A stretch of 64,000 nt of DNA from Phascolarctobacterium_A sp034086985 (GCA_034086985.1 JAXDZG010000002.1:1-64000), one strand, 5' to 3'. Shown: positions 27,396 through 36,464, counted from the first letter of the stretch. Program-made: numbers and translations. Notes: generated by a model from the sequence alone, not told the origin.

Positions 27396-28675
27396 TGATT
27401 GCAACCTTTACCATTATTTTATTCTTCCTGCTGCTCATTGGCCTGCCCGTAGCCTTTTCCTTGGGCATGGGCGGTGTGGCTGGTATTTTCGCCTTTATGG
27501 GTGGCACCAGCGAGGCCTTGAGTCAGGTGCCCATTATTGGTTACCAGTCCATTGATGACTTCGTTTTAACTGCTGTGCCCCTGTACATCCTCATGAGCCA
27601 AATCCTCTTGGAAGGCAAGGTAGGCAGTAATTTGTTCGAGTTGGCCAACAAGTGGCTGCGTCACCTGCCTGGAGGTCTGGGCATTGCCACCGTTATTGCC
27701 TGCGCTATTTTCGCAGCAATTACTGGCTCTTCCGTAGCCTGCGCAGTTACCATCGGCGCTATTGCCATTCCGGAAATGCTGTCCCGTGGCTATGACCGTG
27801 CCACCGTGCTGGGCTCCGTAGCTGCCGGCGGTACCCTGGGCATCTTGATTCCGCCCTCCATTCCCATGATTTTGTACAGCGCTATTACGGATGAGTCCGT
27901 GGGCAAGCTGTTTATGTCCGGCGTGTTCCCCGGTGCACTGATGACCTTACTCTTTACTTCCATTGTAGTAATGCGCTCCCGCCATCTGAAGCGTGAAGCT
28001 CCTGCTACCTGGGACGAGCGTATGGACGAGCTGAAAAAGTCCTTCTGGGGCCTGATGCTGCCGGTGATCGTTGTGGGCGGTATCTACTCCGGTATTTTCA
28101 CTCCTACTGAGGCAGCTGCCATCGGTACCGTGTACAGCATTATTATCACCATGCTGGTGTACAGAACCCTGACTCCCATGGATATGCCGAAAATCCTGAA
28201 GGATACCGTCAAGACCACTTGCATGATTTTCGCCATTATGATTGGTGCCAACCTGTTCGGCTTCGTACTGACGATTTTGGAGGCTCCTCAAGCGCTTACC
28301 GAGTCCGTTGTTGGTATTACCAATAATAAATGGTTCGTCTTTATCGCTATTAACATTCTGCTCTTGTTCTTGGGCACTATTTTGGAATCTGTTTCCATTA
28401 TCTTTATTGCCCTGCCCATTATTTTCCCGTTGATTTGCAGCGTGGGCTTTGATCCTATCTGGTTCAACGTTGTTATGCTGCTGAACCTGGAGCTGGCGCT
28501 GATTACCCCGCCCGTAGGTATGAACCTGTTCGTATTGAAGGGTATTAGCCTCGATAGCTCCATGACCGATATCGTTAAGGGTGTTATCCCCTTTGGCCTG
28601 GCCATGGCTCTGGAGATTTTGATTCTGTGCTTCTTCCCCGAGCTGGCAACCTGGCTACCCTCTGTAGTTAAATAA
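27395..28675 (+). CDS. TRAP transporter large permease (DctM family)
   Basis: A 426-residue polytopic protein with about 11-12 hydrophobic segments, the normal DctM length. Conserved elements include AAITGSSVACAVTIGAIAIPEM near 110-130, GGTLGILIPPSIPMILYS and the late LITPPVGMNLFVLKG. It drives sodium- or proton-coupled uptake with DctQ and the DctP-type binding protein. TAATG overlap with dctQ suggests coupled translation. It is the last gene of the T-box-controlled unit. Confidence 0.95.
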   Translation: MIATFTIILFFLLLIGLPVAFSLGMGGVAGIFAFMGGTSEALSQVPIIGYQSIDDFVLTAVPLYILMSQILLEGKVGSNLFELANKWLRHLPGGLGIATVIACAIFAAITGSSVACAVTIGAIAIPEMLSRGYDRATVLGSVAAGGTLGILIPPSIPMILYSAITDESVGKLFMSGVFPGALMTLLFTSIVVMRSRHLKREAPATWDERMDELKKSFWGLMLPVIVVGGIYSGIFTPTEAAAIGTVYSIIITMLVYRTLTPMDMPKILKDTVKTTCMIFAIMIGANLFGFVLTILEAPQALTESVVGITNNKWFVFIAINILLLFLGTILESVSIIFIALPIIFPLICSVGFDPIWFNVVMLLNLELALITPPVGMNLFVLKGISLDSSMTDIVKGVIPFGLAMALEILILCFFPELATWLPSVVK

Positions 28676-28698
28676 TGTAACCCCCTCTCATTGCTTTG

Positions 28699-28734
28699 AC
28701 CCGAGTCTGCACTTAAGGCTCGGGTATTTTTTTA
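28699..28734 (+). terminator. Terminator of the lyase-TRAP operon
   Basis: A 7-bp stem ACCCGAG (28699-28705) with CTCGGGT (28719-28725), a 13-base loop, then ATTTTTTT. Confidence 0.85.
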
Positions 28735-28778
28735 CTTTATATTTACGGGAGGAGCTAGCGAGGGAAGGGATTTAGTTA

Positions 28779-28807
28779 TTGACTTTATTGGGTAAAAATT
28801 ATATAAT
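28779..28807 (+). promoter_or_regulatory. Promoter of alaS
   Basis: TTGACT (28779-28784), a 17-base spacer and TATAAT (28802-28807). The leader to the alaS ATG is about 75 bases and has no T-box. Confidence 0.8.
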
Positions 28808-28890
28808 TTTTTAGATATGTGTTATCTTTTTTCCGCTGCTCTCAAGCTTTGGGCTTCAGGCGGCGAGTTTAATGAAGGAGCGATAAAACT

Positions 28891-31509
28891 ATGAAATACA
28901 TGACTGGTAATGAAATCCGCGAAAAGTTTTTGAAATTTTTCCAGGATCGAGGCCATTTGATGCTTCCCAGTGCTTCCCTCATCCCCCAGGATGACCCTAC
29001 CCTGTTGATTATTGGTGCCGGCATGGCTCCCTTTAAGCCCTTTTTCACCGGCAAAATGAAGCCGCCCTCTCCCCGTATCACCACCTGCCAAAAATGCGTG
29101 CGCACCGGTGATATTGAGAATGTAGGCCACACTGCCCGCCACCATACTTATTTTGAAATGCTGGGCAATTTCTCCTTTGGCGATTATTTCAAGAAGGAAA
29201 TTATCCCTTGGAGCTGGGAGTTCCTGACCAAGGAGCTGGAGCTGCCTGCTGACAAGCTGTGGATCACCATTCACACCGAGGACGACGAGGCCTTCGAGCT
29301 GTGGAAGCAGGTTGGTGTGCCTGAAGAGCGCATTGTGCGCTTAGAGGACAACTGGTGGGAAATCGGCAGCGGTCCCTGCGGCCCGGACTCCGAAATCCAC
29401 ATTGACCTTGGCCCTGAGCGCGGCTGCGGCAAGCCCACCTGTGGCCCTGGCTGCGATTGCGACCGCTTCTTAGAGCTGTGGAACCTGGTGTTCACTCAAT
29501 TTAACCAAATGCCCGACGGCACCTATCCGCCCTTAAAGAGCAAGAACATCGATACCGGCGCAGGCTTGGAGCGTTTGGCTAGCGTTATCCAGGGCAAGCC
29601 CTCCAACTTTGAAACTGACTTAATGTTCCCCATTATTGAATATGCCTGCAAGGTTGCCGGCGTAGAATATGGCAAGGACAAGGATACGGATGTATCCCTG
29701 AAGGTTATTGCCGACCATGCCCGCAGCATGACCTTTATGATTGGCGACGGCATTCTGCCCTCCAACGAGGGTCGCGGCTATGTGCTGCGCCGCATTCTGC
29801 GTCGCGCTGTACGCCATGGCCGCCTGATCGGCATCAGCGAGAAATTCCTGGCCGGTGCTGTGGATATCGTCATCAGCATGTTCGGTCATGTTTATACCAA
29901 TCTAGCTGAAAAACGCGATTATATCCAAAAGGTTATTGATATGGAAGAGACCAGCTTCCTGCGCACTCTGAAGCAGGGCAGCGAGCTCTTGAATGAAGAG
30001 ATTGCCAAGCTCAAGGAAGCAGGCAAGACCGAGCTGGACGGCGCTACTGCCTTCAAGCTGAACGATACCTTTGGCTTCCCTTGGGAATTGACTGCCGAGA
30101 TTCTGGAAGAGCAGGGCATGACCATGGATAAGGCTGGCTTTGATGCTGCTCTGGAAGTTCAACGTCAAATGGCTCGCGACGCTCGCAACGACAAGGAAGG
30201 CCGTCCTGTTGTTTACAACACCACTGGCATTGAGGTTGCTTCCCTGAAGGTTGATGAAGCTGCTACCTCTGCAACTATTGTGAAGCTGTATCCTGCTCAT
30301 GATGCACAGCCCATGGAGACTGCTAATGACGGTACCGAGGTTGCTGTTATCTGTGACGTAACTGCCTTCCATGCTGAGGGCGGCGGCCAATTGGGCGATT
30401 TGGGCACCATTACCGGCCCCACCGGCGTTATCAATGTTACCACTACCAAGAAGCTGCCTGACGGTGCTATCATCATGATTGGCGAGGTTACCGAGGGCGT
30501 GATCAATGTAGGCGACGCTGTGACCTTTGCAGTAGACAAGGCTCGCAAGCTGGATATTGCCCGCAACCATACCGCAACCCACCTGCTGCACGCTGCTTTG
30601 AAGCAGGTGCTGGGCAGCCATGTTAACCAAGCAGGTAGCTATGTTGGTCCCGATAGACTGCGCTTTGACTTCTCCCATTTCTCCCAGGTTACCGAGGAGG
30701 AGTTGGCTGAGGTAGAAAGACTTGTGAATGAAGAAATTCTTGCTAGCAAGGCTGTAGAGATTGAAGAGCTGCCCATTGAGGAAGCTAAGAAGAAGGGTGC
30801 TATGGCTCTCTTCGGCGAAAAATATGGCAAGATCGTGCGCGTGGTTACTGTGCCGGGCTTCTCCATGGAATTCTGTGGCGGCAGCCATGTAAGCAATACT
30901 GCTCAAATCGGCATGTTCAAGATTGTCAGCGAGGGCTCCAGCGGTGCCGGCGTGCGCCGTATTGAGGCCGTGACCGGCCATGGCGCTGTGGAGCATGTAA
31001 ATAACATGGAAGCTATGATGAAGGATTTGGCAGCATCTTTGAAATGCCGTTGCTGTGATCTTCCTGATCGCCTGGATGCTCTGCACTGCGAGCTGAAGGC
31101 TGTACAAAAGAAGGCTGAAGAACTGACTGCTGAAATCGCTAAGGCACAGGTTTCCAATGTTGCTGACCAAGCAAAGGACATCAAGGGCGTGCCCGTGCTG
31201 GTACAAAAGGTACAGGCTGATAGCGTTGATGCACTGCGTAATTTGGGCGACCAAATGCGCGATAAGGTTGGCGGCGTAGTCGTACTGGCAGCTGTGATGG
31301 GCGAGAAGGTAAGCATTCTGACCATGGCTACCAAGGATGCTGTGGCTAAGGGTGCTCACTCCGGCAACATCGTGAAGGCTGTGGCTAAGCTGTGCGGCGG
31401 TGGCGGCGGTGGTCGTCCCGACATGGCACAGGCTGGCGCTAAGGATGCGTCCAAGGTGGACGCAGCTTTGGCTGAGGCTCCGGCTATTATTGAAGCAATG
31501 CTTAAATAA
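28891..31509 (+). CDS. alaS: Alanyl-tRNA synthetase
   Basis: An 872-residue class II synthetase. The N-terminal catalytic core starts with NEIREKFLKFFQDRGH and includes the TCQKCVRTGDIENVG segment. The editing domain has the metal ligands H560 and H564 (NHTATH) and CGGSH near 662-666. The C-terminal part is helical (the oligomerisation/C-Ala region) and ends in a glycine-rich GGGGGGRPDMAQAG segment. The length is normal. It is transcribed from its own promoter and ends in a strong hairpin before ireB. Confidence 0.98.
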   Translation: MKYMTGNEIREKFLKFFQDRGHLMLPSASLIPQDDPTLLIIGAGMAPFKPFFTGKMKPPSPRITTCQKCVRTGDIENVGHTARHHTYFEMLGNFSFGDYFKKEIIPWSWEFLTKELELPADKLWITIHTEDDEAFELWKQVGVPEERIVRLEDNWWEIGSGPCGPDSEIHIDLGPERGCGKPTCGPGCDCDRFLELWNLVFTQFNQMPDGTYPPLKSKNIDTGAGLERLASVIQGKPSNFETDLMFPIIEYACKVAGVEYGKDKDTDVSLKVIADHARSMTFMIGDGILPSNEGRGYVLRRILRRAVRHGRLIGISEKFLAGAVDIVISMFGHVYTNLAEKRDYIQKVIDMEETSFLRTLKQGSELLNEEIAKLKEAGKTELDGATAFKLNDTFGFPWELTAEILEEQGMTMDKAGFDAALEVQRQMARDARNDKEGRPVVYNTTGIEVASLKVDEAATSATIVKLYPAHDAQPMETANDGTEVAVICDVTAFHAEGGGQLGDLGTITGPTGVINVTTTKKLPDGAIIMIGEVTEGVINVGDAVTFAVDKARKLDIARNHTATHLLHAALKQVLGSHVNQAGSYVGPDRLRFDFSHFSQVTEEELAEVERLVNEEILASKAVEIEELPIEEAKKKGAMALFGEKYGKIVRVVTVPGFSMEFCGGSHVSNTAQIGMFKIVSEGSSGAGVRRIEAVTGHGAVEHVNNMEAMMKDLAASLKCRCCDLPDRLDALHCELKAVQKKAEELTAEIAKAQVSNVADQAKDIKGVPVLVQKVQADSVDALRNLGDQMRDKVGGVVVLAAVMGEKVSILTMATKDAVAKGAHSGNIVKAVAKLCGGGGGGRPDMAQAGAKDASKVDAALAEAPAIIEAMLK

Positions 31510-31515
31510 GATTTT

Positions 31516-31549
31516 AAACCCCATCTGTTCAACAGGTGGGGTTTTGTGA
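31516..31549 (+). terminator. alaS terminator
   Basis: A 14-base left arm (31516-31529) pairs with 31531-31544 with one G-T pair; the right arm ends in TTTT. The first pairs next to the tiny loop are probably open. Confidence 0.85.
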
Positions 31550-31589
31550 TACAATAGGTGTGAAGGACAAGCCGAAAGGAGTGTTATTT

Positions 31590-31850
31590 ATGTCTGAAAT
31601 TTCCCAAGAAACCATGATGTTTAAGCGCCAGCCGGAGAAGCTGGATGTGGCTGAAACTATAAAGGAAGTATATGCTGCCCTGGAGGCCAAGGGCTATAAC
31701 CCGGTGGACCAGCTGGCAGGCTATTTATTAAGCGGTGACCCCACTTATATTACAAGCTACGATAACGCACGTACCAAGCTGCGCCGTCACGAGCGCTATG
31801 AGCTCATTGAGGCCATGGTCATCAGCTATTTAAAACAAATCAAAAAATAA
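31590..31850 (+). CDS. ireB: IreB family regulatory phosphoprotein (UPF0297)
   Basis: 86 residues, cytoplasmic, with the family signature YNPVDQLAGYLLSGDPTYITS and a positively charged KLRRHERYELIE segment. In Enterococcus, IreB is a small phosphoprotein controlled by the kinase/phosphatase pair IreK/IreP and affects cephalosporin resistance. The alaS-ireB-ruvX-DUF1292 order seen here is common in Firmicutes. AAAGGAGTG precedes ATG 31590. ruvX follows after 11 bases. Confidence 0.95.
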   Translation: MSEISQETMMFKRQPEKLDVAETIKEVYAALEAKGYNPVDQLAGYLLSGDPTYITSYDNARTKLRRHERYELIEAMVISYLKQIKK

Positions 31851-31861
31851 GGAGAAGATAC

Positions 31862-32284
31862 ATGCGCAAAATGTCCCTAGATGTGGGCACAAGAACCATC
31901 GGCATTGCCGTCAGCGACCTTTTAGGCATGATTGCCAACGGTGTGGAGACTATTAAGCGTACCACTGAGGAGCGGGACTATGCCCGTATTGCCCAGCTCA
32001 TTAAGGAGCATGAGGTGGATACTCTGGTGGTGGGTTATCCGAAAAATATGAATGGTACCATCGGGGAGCGGGCCCAGGCCTGCGAGGCTATGGCTCATAA
32101 GCTGGAAGAAATGTTCCCTGCCTGCAAGGTAGTGCTGTGGGATGAACGCTTAAGCACTGTAGCCGCGGAAAAGGTGCTGGTGGATGCGGATATGCGCCGC
32201 AAAAAACGTAAGCAGGTTATCGATATGATGGCGGCGGTAGTGATTTTACAAAATTATCTCGACAGTAAAAGCTTTAAAATTTGA
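31862..32284 (+). CDS. ruvX: RuvX/YqgF family Holliday junction resolvase-like protein
   Basis: 140 residues, RNase H-like fold. It starts with MSLDVGTRTIGIAVSD and carries VVGYPKNMNGTIGERA and DERLSTVAAEKVL, the family's acidic-site segments. Relatives act in pre-16S rRNA 5' end maturation or junction resolution; essentiality in other bacteria favours the rRNA role. AAGGAGAAG precedes the ATG. It lies in one run with ireB; its stop codon overlaps the -35 of the next promoter. Confidence 0.94.
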   Translation: MRKMSLDVGTRTIGIAVSDLLGMIANGVETIKRTTEERDYARIAQLIKEHEVDTLVVGYPKNMNGTIGERAQACEAMAHKLEEMFPACKVVLWDERLSTVAAEKVLVDADMRRKKRKQVIDMMAAVVILQNYLDSKSFKI

Positions 32285-32310
32285 CAGAAGCCACCCAAAT
32301 ATTATAAAAT
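32281..32310 (+). promoter_or_regulatory. Promoter of the DUF1292 gene, overlapping the ruvX stop
   Basis: TTGACA at 32281-32286 contains the ruvX stop codon (TGA 32282-32284). TATAAA at 32303-32308 gives a 16-base spacer; TAAAAT at 32305-32310 would give 18. Confidence 0.65.
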
Positions 32311-32346
32311 AATAAGGTAACTATTTTTCGAGAAAGAGGTGCCCTA

Positions 32347-32697
32347 ATGGCTGATAAGGATATTAAAAACGAAGAATTACAGGCTATGCAAGAGGAAGCT
32401 GAAGAGGTTAACGTAGTTGTTTTGACCGATGACCAAGGCAACGAAGGTTACTTCATGGAGGAAATGATTATTCCTTACAATGGCAAGAATTTCGCTGTTC
32501 TGGTAGCAATTGATGAGGATTGCTGCGAGGATGAGGAGTGCGAATGCCATCATCATGAAGAGGATGAGGACGACTACTGCATTATTGCCCGCGTTGATTT
32601 TGATGAAAACGGCGAAGCAGTTTATGTAGCTCCCACCGATGAAGAATACGAAGCCGTTGCTGAGCTGTACGACCAATACTGCGACGACGAGGAATAA
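32347..32697 (+). CDS. DUF1292 family protein
   Basis: A 116-residue very acidic protein. The DUF1292 core (VVVLTDDQGNEGYFMEEMIIPYNGKNFAVL) is followed by a Cys/His/Glu-rich stretch (CCEDEECECHHHEEDEDD) that could bind metal. The C-terminus is again core-like (IIARVDFDENGEAVYV). The function is unknown throughout the family, though the place between ruvX and mltG is conserved in Firmicutes. Here the Cys/His stretch is notably dense. It has its own promoter and a UUCG-loop terminator. Confidence 0.92.
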   Translation: MADKDIKNEELQAMQEEAEEVNVVVLTDDQGNEGYFMEEMIIPYNGKNFAVLVAIDEDCCEDEECECHHHEEDEDDYCIIARVDFDENGEAVYVAPTDEEYEAVAELYDQYCDDEE

Positions 32698-32702
32698 AAA
32701 GC

Positions 32703-32727
32703 ACCGGACTTCGGTCCGGTATTTTTA
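32703..32727 (+). terminator. Terminator after DUF1292 gene
   Basis: A 7-bp stem ACCGGAC/GTCCGGT (32703-32709 with 32714-32720) capped by a TTCG tetraloop and followed by ATTTTT. Confidence 0.9.
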
Positions 32728-32759
32728 TGTAGAAGCTAGCAAGCAGGGGAGTATGGTGT

Positions 32760-33800
32760 ATGGATGAGGCAAAAATAGAAGAATTCAAGCTTTGGCTGAA
32801 AAGCAATTGGTATCTTGCCCTAGCTGTGCTCATTGTGGTACCCCTGCTGGGCTTTTTGACCATCCTGCACAGTCGTGGCAATAATAAAGATTTTGCGGCT
32901 CATGGACCTCATTTGATTATCGTCAAGGAGGGCATGACTACGGCGGATATTGCCCAGCTGCTCCACGAGAAGAAGCTGGTGAAGGACCCTACAGCTTTTC
33001 GCTGGGAGGCCCAATACAAGGGCTTGGCTACCAAGCTGCAGGCCGGTCCCTACCAAATCGATGGCGGTCTCAGCAATGGGGAAATCGTGGATGTGATGGT
33101 AAAGGGCAGGGTGAAGCTGCTGCGCTTTACAGTCCCTGAGGGCTACACGGTGGTGAAAACTGCCAAGAAGCTGGAGGAAGAGGGCCTAGGCAGTGCTGAT
33201 AAATTTATCGCTGCTGCGAAAAATTATGCTCCCTATGAGTATATGAAGACAGATGACCCCAATGTGCTCTTTAAAGCCGAAGGCTTTATTTATCCTGCGA
33301 CCTATGAAATGCCCGTGGGCCTGAGCGAGGAGAAGATTTTAGCGCTTTTGGTACGGCATTTTGATGATTATATGAAGGATGAAAAAATTCTGCAGGCCTG
33401 TGCTGACAAGGGCTTGAAGCTGCGTGATGTGGTGAATTTGGCGGCCATGGTGGAACTGGAGGCGGTGTTTGCCGAGGAGCAGCCACGTATTGCCGGCGTC
33501 TTTTTAAAACGCCTGGAGATTGGCATGCCCATTCAGTCCGATACCACCATTCAGTATGTCTTGGGCGCGCAAAAGGAAATCATCACCTTTGATGATACGA
33601 AAATCAAGAGCCCCTATAATACCTACCAAAATCCGGGCCTGCCTCCGGGACCCATCGGCAGCCCTGGTATGAGCGCCATTAAGGCGGTGCTGGCGCCGGA
33701 AAAGACGGAGTATCTATACTTTGTGGCCGAAAAGGATGGCCACCATCGCTTTACGAAAACCTATAGCGAGCATTTGCGCGCTATTGACGAGATAGGATAA
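32760..33800 (+). CDS. mltG: Endolytic murein transglycosylase
   Basis: 346 residues. A short cytoplasmic N-terminus and one membrane helix (about 19-38) are followed by a LysM-like segment (HLIIVKEGMTTADIAQLL). The YceG catalytic domain contains NLAAMVELEAVFAEEQPRIAGVF, with the presumed catalytic glutamate, and SPYNTYQNPGLPPGPIGSPG. MltG cuts nascent glycan strands at the membrane face and sets their length. GGGGAGT lies upstream of ATG 32760. The U32 gene follows after 14 bases. Confidence 0.95.
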   Translation: MDEAKIEEFKLWLKSNWYLALAVLIVVPLLGFLTILHSRGNNKDFAAHGPHLIIVKEGMTTADIAQLLHEKKLVKDPTAFRWEAQYKGLATKLQAGPYQIDGGLSNGEIVDVMVKGRVKLLRFTVPEGYTVVKTAKKLEEEGLGSADKFIAAAKNYAPYEYMKTDDPNVLFKAEGFIYPATYEMPVGLSEEKILALLVRHFDDYMKDEKILQACADKGLKLRDVVNLAAMVELEAVFAEEQPRIAGVFLKRLEIGMPIQSDTTIQYVLGAQKEIITFDDTKIKSPYNTYQNPGLPPGPIGSPGMSAIKAVLAPEKTEYLYFVAEKDGHHRFTKTYSEHLRAIDEIG

Positions 33801-33814
33801 AAAGTGGAGGAAAA

Positions 33815-35059
33815 ATGACGAGAGCTTTTGTGAAGCCGGAGCTGCTAGCGCCGGCGGGCAATATGGAAAAGGGCAAAATGGCCCTTTTGTATGGCGCCGA
33901 CGCAATTTATCTGGGCGGAAAAATGTTTGGCCTCAGGGCCTTTGCCAACAATTTTGACTTGCCCGAAATTGCCGAGATAACTGCGTATGCTCACAGCCTA
34001 GGCAAAAAGGTTTACGTCACTGTGAATATTTTTGCTCATAATGAGGATATCGCCAAGCTGCCCGAGTATCTACTGGGCCTGGAAGAGGCCAAGGTAGATG
34101 CGCTTTTGATCAGCGATTTAGGCGTATGGCAGACTGCGCGGGAGGTAGTGCCCAAGATGGCCCTGCATGTGAGCACCCAGGCCAATACTACAAATTTTGC
34201 TGCAGTAAAGGCGTGGGAGCAGCTGGGAGCGGAGCGCGTTGTTCTGGCCCGGGAGCTGTCCTTAAGGGAAATAGCGGAAATCAGCGCCAAAACTGAGGTG
34301 GAATTAGAAACCTTTGTCCATGGCGCTATGTGCATTTCCTACAGCGGTCGCTGCCTCTTGAGCAGCTATTTAACAGGTCGTGACGGCAATCGCGGTGCCT
34401 GCACCCAGGCTTGCCGTTGGGAATATAATATGTACAAGCTGGGCGAGCAAAAGCGTCCCGGGGAGTATTTTGATCTGGAGGAGGATGAGCACGGTACCTA
34501 TGTGATGAACTCCAAGGATTTGTGCCTCATCGAGTATCTGCCGGAGCTCATGGACGCAGGGGTGTGCAGCCTGAAGATTGAAGGCCGCATGAAGAGCGTC
34601 CATTATGTAGCTACAGTGGTCAGCGTTTATCGCAAGGCCATTGATGCCTGCTGGGCCGACAGGGAGCACTACGCTGTTCCCGAGACATGGATTACCGAGC
34701 TCAATAAGGTCTCCCATCGCCAGTATACTACGGGCTTTGCTGTGGCCAAGCCCGACAGAAATGCCCAGGTTTACACCAGCTCTAAATATGAGCAAACCCA
34801 CGATTTTGTGGGCATCGTCACAGGCTACGATGCCACAAGCAAGCGTGCCTTTTTTGAGCAGCGCAACAATGTGAAGGCAGGCGAGCAGTTGGAGCTCTTA
34901 ATGCCGGATGGGCAGCTGATGCCCTTTGTTTTAACCGAGATGCAGGACGAGGATGGCGTGGCCATTGACTGCGCGCCCCATGCCCAGCAAAAATTTAGTG
35001 CCCACAGTGATGTGGAGCTGTTACCGTTTAGCTTATTACGCAGAAAGGTTGTTAGATAA
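33815..35059 (+). CDS. Peptidase U32 family protein (TrhP/YrrO-like)
   Basis: 414 residues, cytoplasmic. The family signature ETFVHGAMCISYSGRCLLSS (about 167-186) and the downstream RGACTQACRWEY supply conserved cysteines for an iron-sulfur cluster. A C-terminal beta-barrel domain (YDATSKRAFFEQRNNVKAGEQ) follows. Firmicute relatives make 5-hydroxyuridine at tRNA position 34 from prephenate, so a tRNA-modification role is more likely than the historical peptidase label. TGGAGGAAAA precedes the ATG. The DUF4911 gene starts directly at the stop codon. Confidence 0.9.
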   Translation: MTRAFVKPELLAPAGNMEKGKMALLYGADAIYLGGKMFGLRAFANNFDLPEIAEITAYAHSLGKKVYVTVNIFAHNEDIAKLPEYLLGLEEAKVDALLISDLGVWQTAREVVPKMALHVSTQANTTNFAAVKAWEQLGAERVVLARELSLREIAEISAKTEVELETFVHGAMCISYSGRCLLSSYLTGRDGNRGACTQACRWEYNMYKLGEQKRPGEYFDLEEDEHGTYVMNSKDLCLIEYLPELMDAGVCSLKIEGRMKSVHYVATVVSVYRKAIDACWADREHYAVPETWITELNKVSHRQYTTGFAVAKPDRNAQVYTSSKYEQTHDFVGIVTGYDATSKRAFFEQRNNVKAGEQLELLMPDGQLMPFVLTEMQDEDGVAIDCAPHAQQKFSAHSDVELLPFSLLRRKVVR

Positions 35060-35302
35060 ATGAGCGAGAATGCCCCTGAACCCCACAGTATGATTTACGC
35101 CCAGGTGGAGCCTGAGCATATAGCAGATGTAAACTGGATTATGGAGGGCTACGAGCACCTGGCCATGGTGAGCACCGTGGACGGTAGTGCAGGCCTGATT
35201 AAGTTTTACGCAACACCCGATACCTATTTCGATACCATGGATATCATAGAAAACATGCCTTTCAACATAGAAATTGTTGATAGTTTTGCCAATGAGTGGT
35301 AA
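35060..35302 (+). CDS. DUF4911 family protein
   Basis: An 80-residue small cytoplasmic protein (HSMIYAQVEPEHIADVNWIMEGYEH, then KFYATPDTYFDTMDIIENM). It belongs to DUF4911, a small Firmicute family without known function, typically located near U32 peptidase genes. The ATG follows the U32 stop without a gap, so translation is probably coupled. The promoter for pepP lies inside its 3' end. Confidence 0.85.
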   Translation: MSENAPEPHSMIYAQVEPEHIADVNWIMEGYEHLAMVSTVDGSAGLIKFYATPDTYFDTMDIIENMPFNIEIVDSFANEW

Positions 35303-35305
35303 AAT
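35277..35305 (+). promoter_or_regulatory. Promoter of the Xaa-Pro peptidase gene
   Basis: TTGATA (35277-35282), 17 bases, TAAAAT (35300-35305). It overlaps the last codons of the DUF4911 gene and lies 50 bases before the pepP-like ATG. Confidence 0.6.
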
Positions 35306-35356
35306 AATAGGGTAATACCCATGTTTAGATGGCATTTGAGGAAAAGAGGTTAACTA

Positions 35357-36430
35357 ATGACGCGCCTGAATAGAGTATTAGAATTAATGGCTAAGCTTGT
35401 CGTGGACAGTGTCATTATTAAGGATGTAAGCACCATCCGCTATCTCACCGGCTTTACCGGCGACTCCAGCTTGTTTTATCTGGACCGCCAGCAGGGAGTA
35501 CTGATTACTGATGGGCGCTATACCCAGCAGGCTAAGCAAGAGATGAAGTTCTTTAAGGTGCTGGAGTATACTCCCGCCAACGCCAATAGTATTTGGGAAG
35601 CAGCTGCCAGCTTGGCCAAGAAGGCTGGAGCACAGGTGGTGGGCTTTGATGGCGCTTGGTATAGCTATTATGATTATGTGACGCTAAAGGAGCTTTTGGG
35701 AGAGGTTCCCATGGAAAGCATGGATTTTAGCAGCATTCGCATGATTAAGGACAAGAAGGAGCTGGAGCTTTTGCTCAAGGCTGCCAGCATTGCTGATGAG
35801 GCCTTCGTAGAGCTCTTGGATGATATTCGTCCCGGACGCACGGAGCGGAGCCTGGCAGGGCGCTTAGAATATTATATGCGCGCCCATGGCAGTGAAAGGA
35901 ATTCCTTTGATACCATCGTAGCCAGCGGCGCTCGCAGTGCCTTGCCCCATGGCATGGCCAGCGACAAGGTAGTGGAAATCGGTGATTTTATTACCTTTGA
36001 TTTTGGCGCTGTATATCGCGGCTATCACTCCGATATGACCCGCACGGTAGCTCTTGGCATGGCCAATTCCTGGCAAAAGGAGATTTATACCGTAGTTGAG
36101 GAGGCTCAGCTCAAGGGTATGAAGGCTGTCCAGGTGGGCATGACCGGCAGGGAGCTGGATGCTATAGTGCGCAAGGTGATTACCGACTGCGGCTATGGGG
36201 AGTATTATGTGCATGGTACCGGCCACGGCGTGGGCCTTGAGATTCACGAGATGCCCAATATTAACAAGCGTGGCGAGACGGTGCTGAAGACTGGTATGAT
36301 TTTTACCATTGAACCTGGTATATACATTCCCGGCAAAGGCGGGGTTCGTATAGAAGATACTGTTGTTTTGACGGATGAAGGCGCCCGTGCCCTAAATGGA
36401 GTCAAAAAGCAGCTTATTGAAATTGTGTAA
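35357..36430 (+). CDS. Xaa-Pro peptidase family protein (M24B)
   Basis: 357 residues. An N-terminal creatinase-like domain (about 1-130) is followed by a pita-bread domain with the five metal ligands visible in order: DFGAVYRGYHSD, HGTGHGVGLEIHE, FTIEPGIYIP and GGVRIEDT. These enzymes remove N-terminal residues before proline. AAAGAGG precedes the ATG. efp follows 34 bases downstream; this pepP-efp pairing is common in Firmicutes and may relate to proline-rich protein turnover. Confidence 0.93.
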   Translation: MTRLNRVLELMAKLVVDSVIIKDVSTIRYLTGFTGDSSLFYLDRQQGVLITDGRYTQQAKQEMKFFKVLEYTPANANSIWEAAASLAKKAGAQVVGFDGAWYSYYDYVTLKELLGEVPMESMDFSSIRMIKDKKELELLLKAASIADEAFVELLDDIRPGRTERSLAGRLEYYMRAHGSERNSFDTIVASGARSALPHGMASDKVVEIGDFITFDFGAVYRGYHSDMTRTVALGMANSWQKEIYTVVEEAQLKGMKAVQVGMTGRELDAIVRKVITDCGYGEYYVHGTGHGVGLEIHEMPNINKRGETVLKTGMIFTIEPGIYIPGKGGVRIEDTVVLTDEGARALNGVKKQLIEIV

Positions 36431-36464
36431 AGTTTAAAATTTAAAATTTTTAGGAGGGCTTCCA

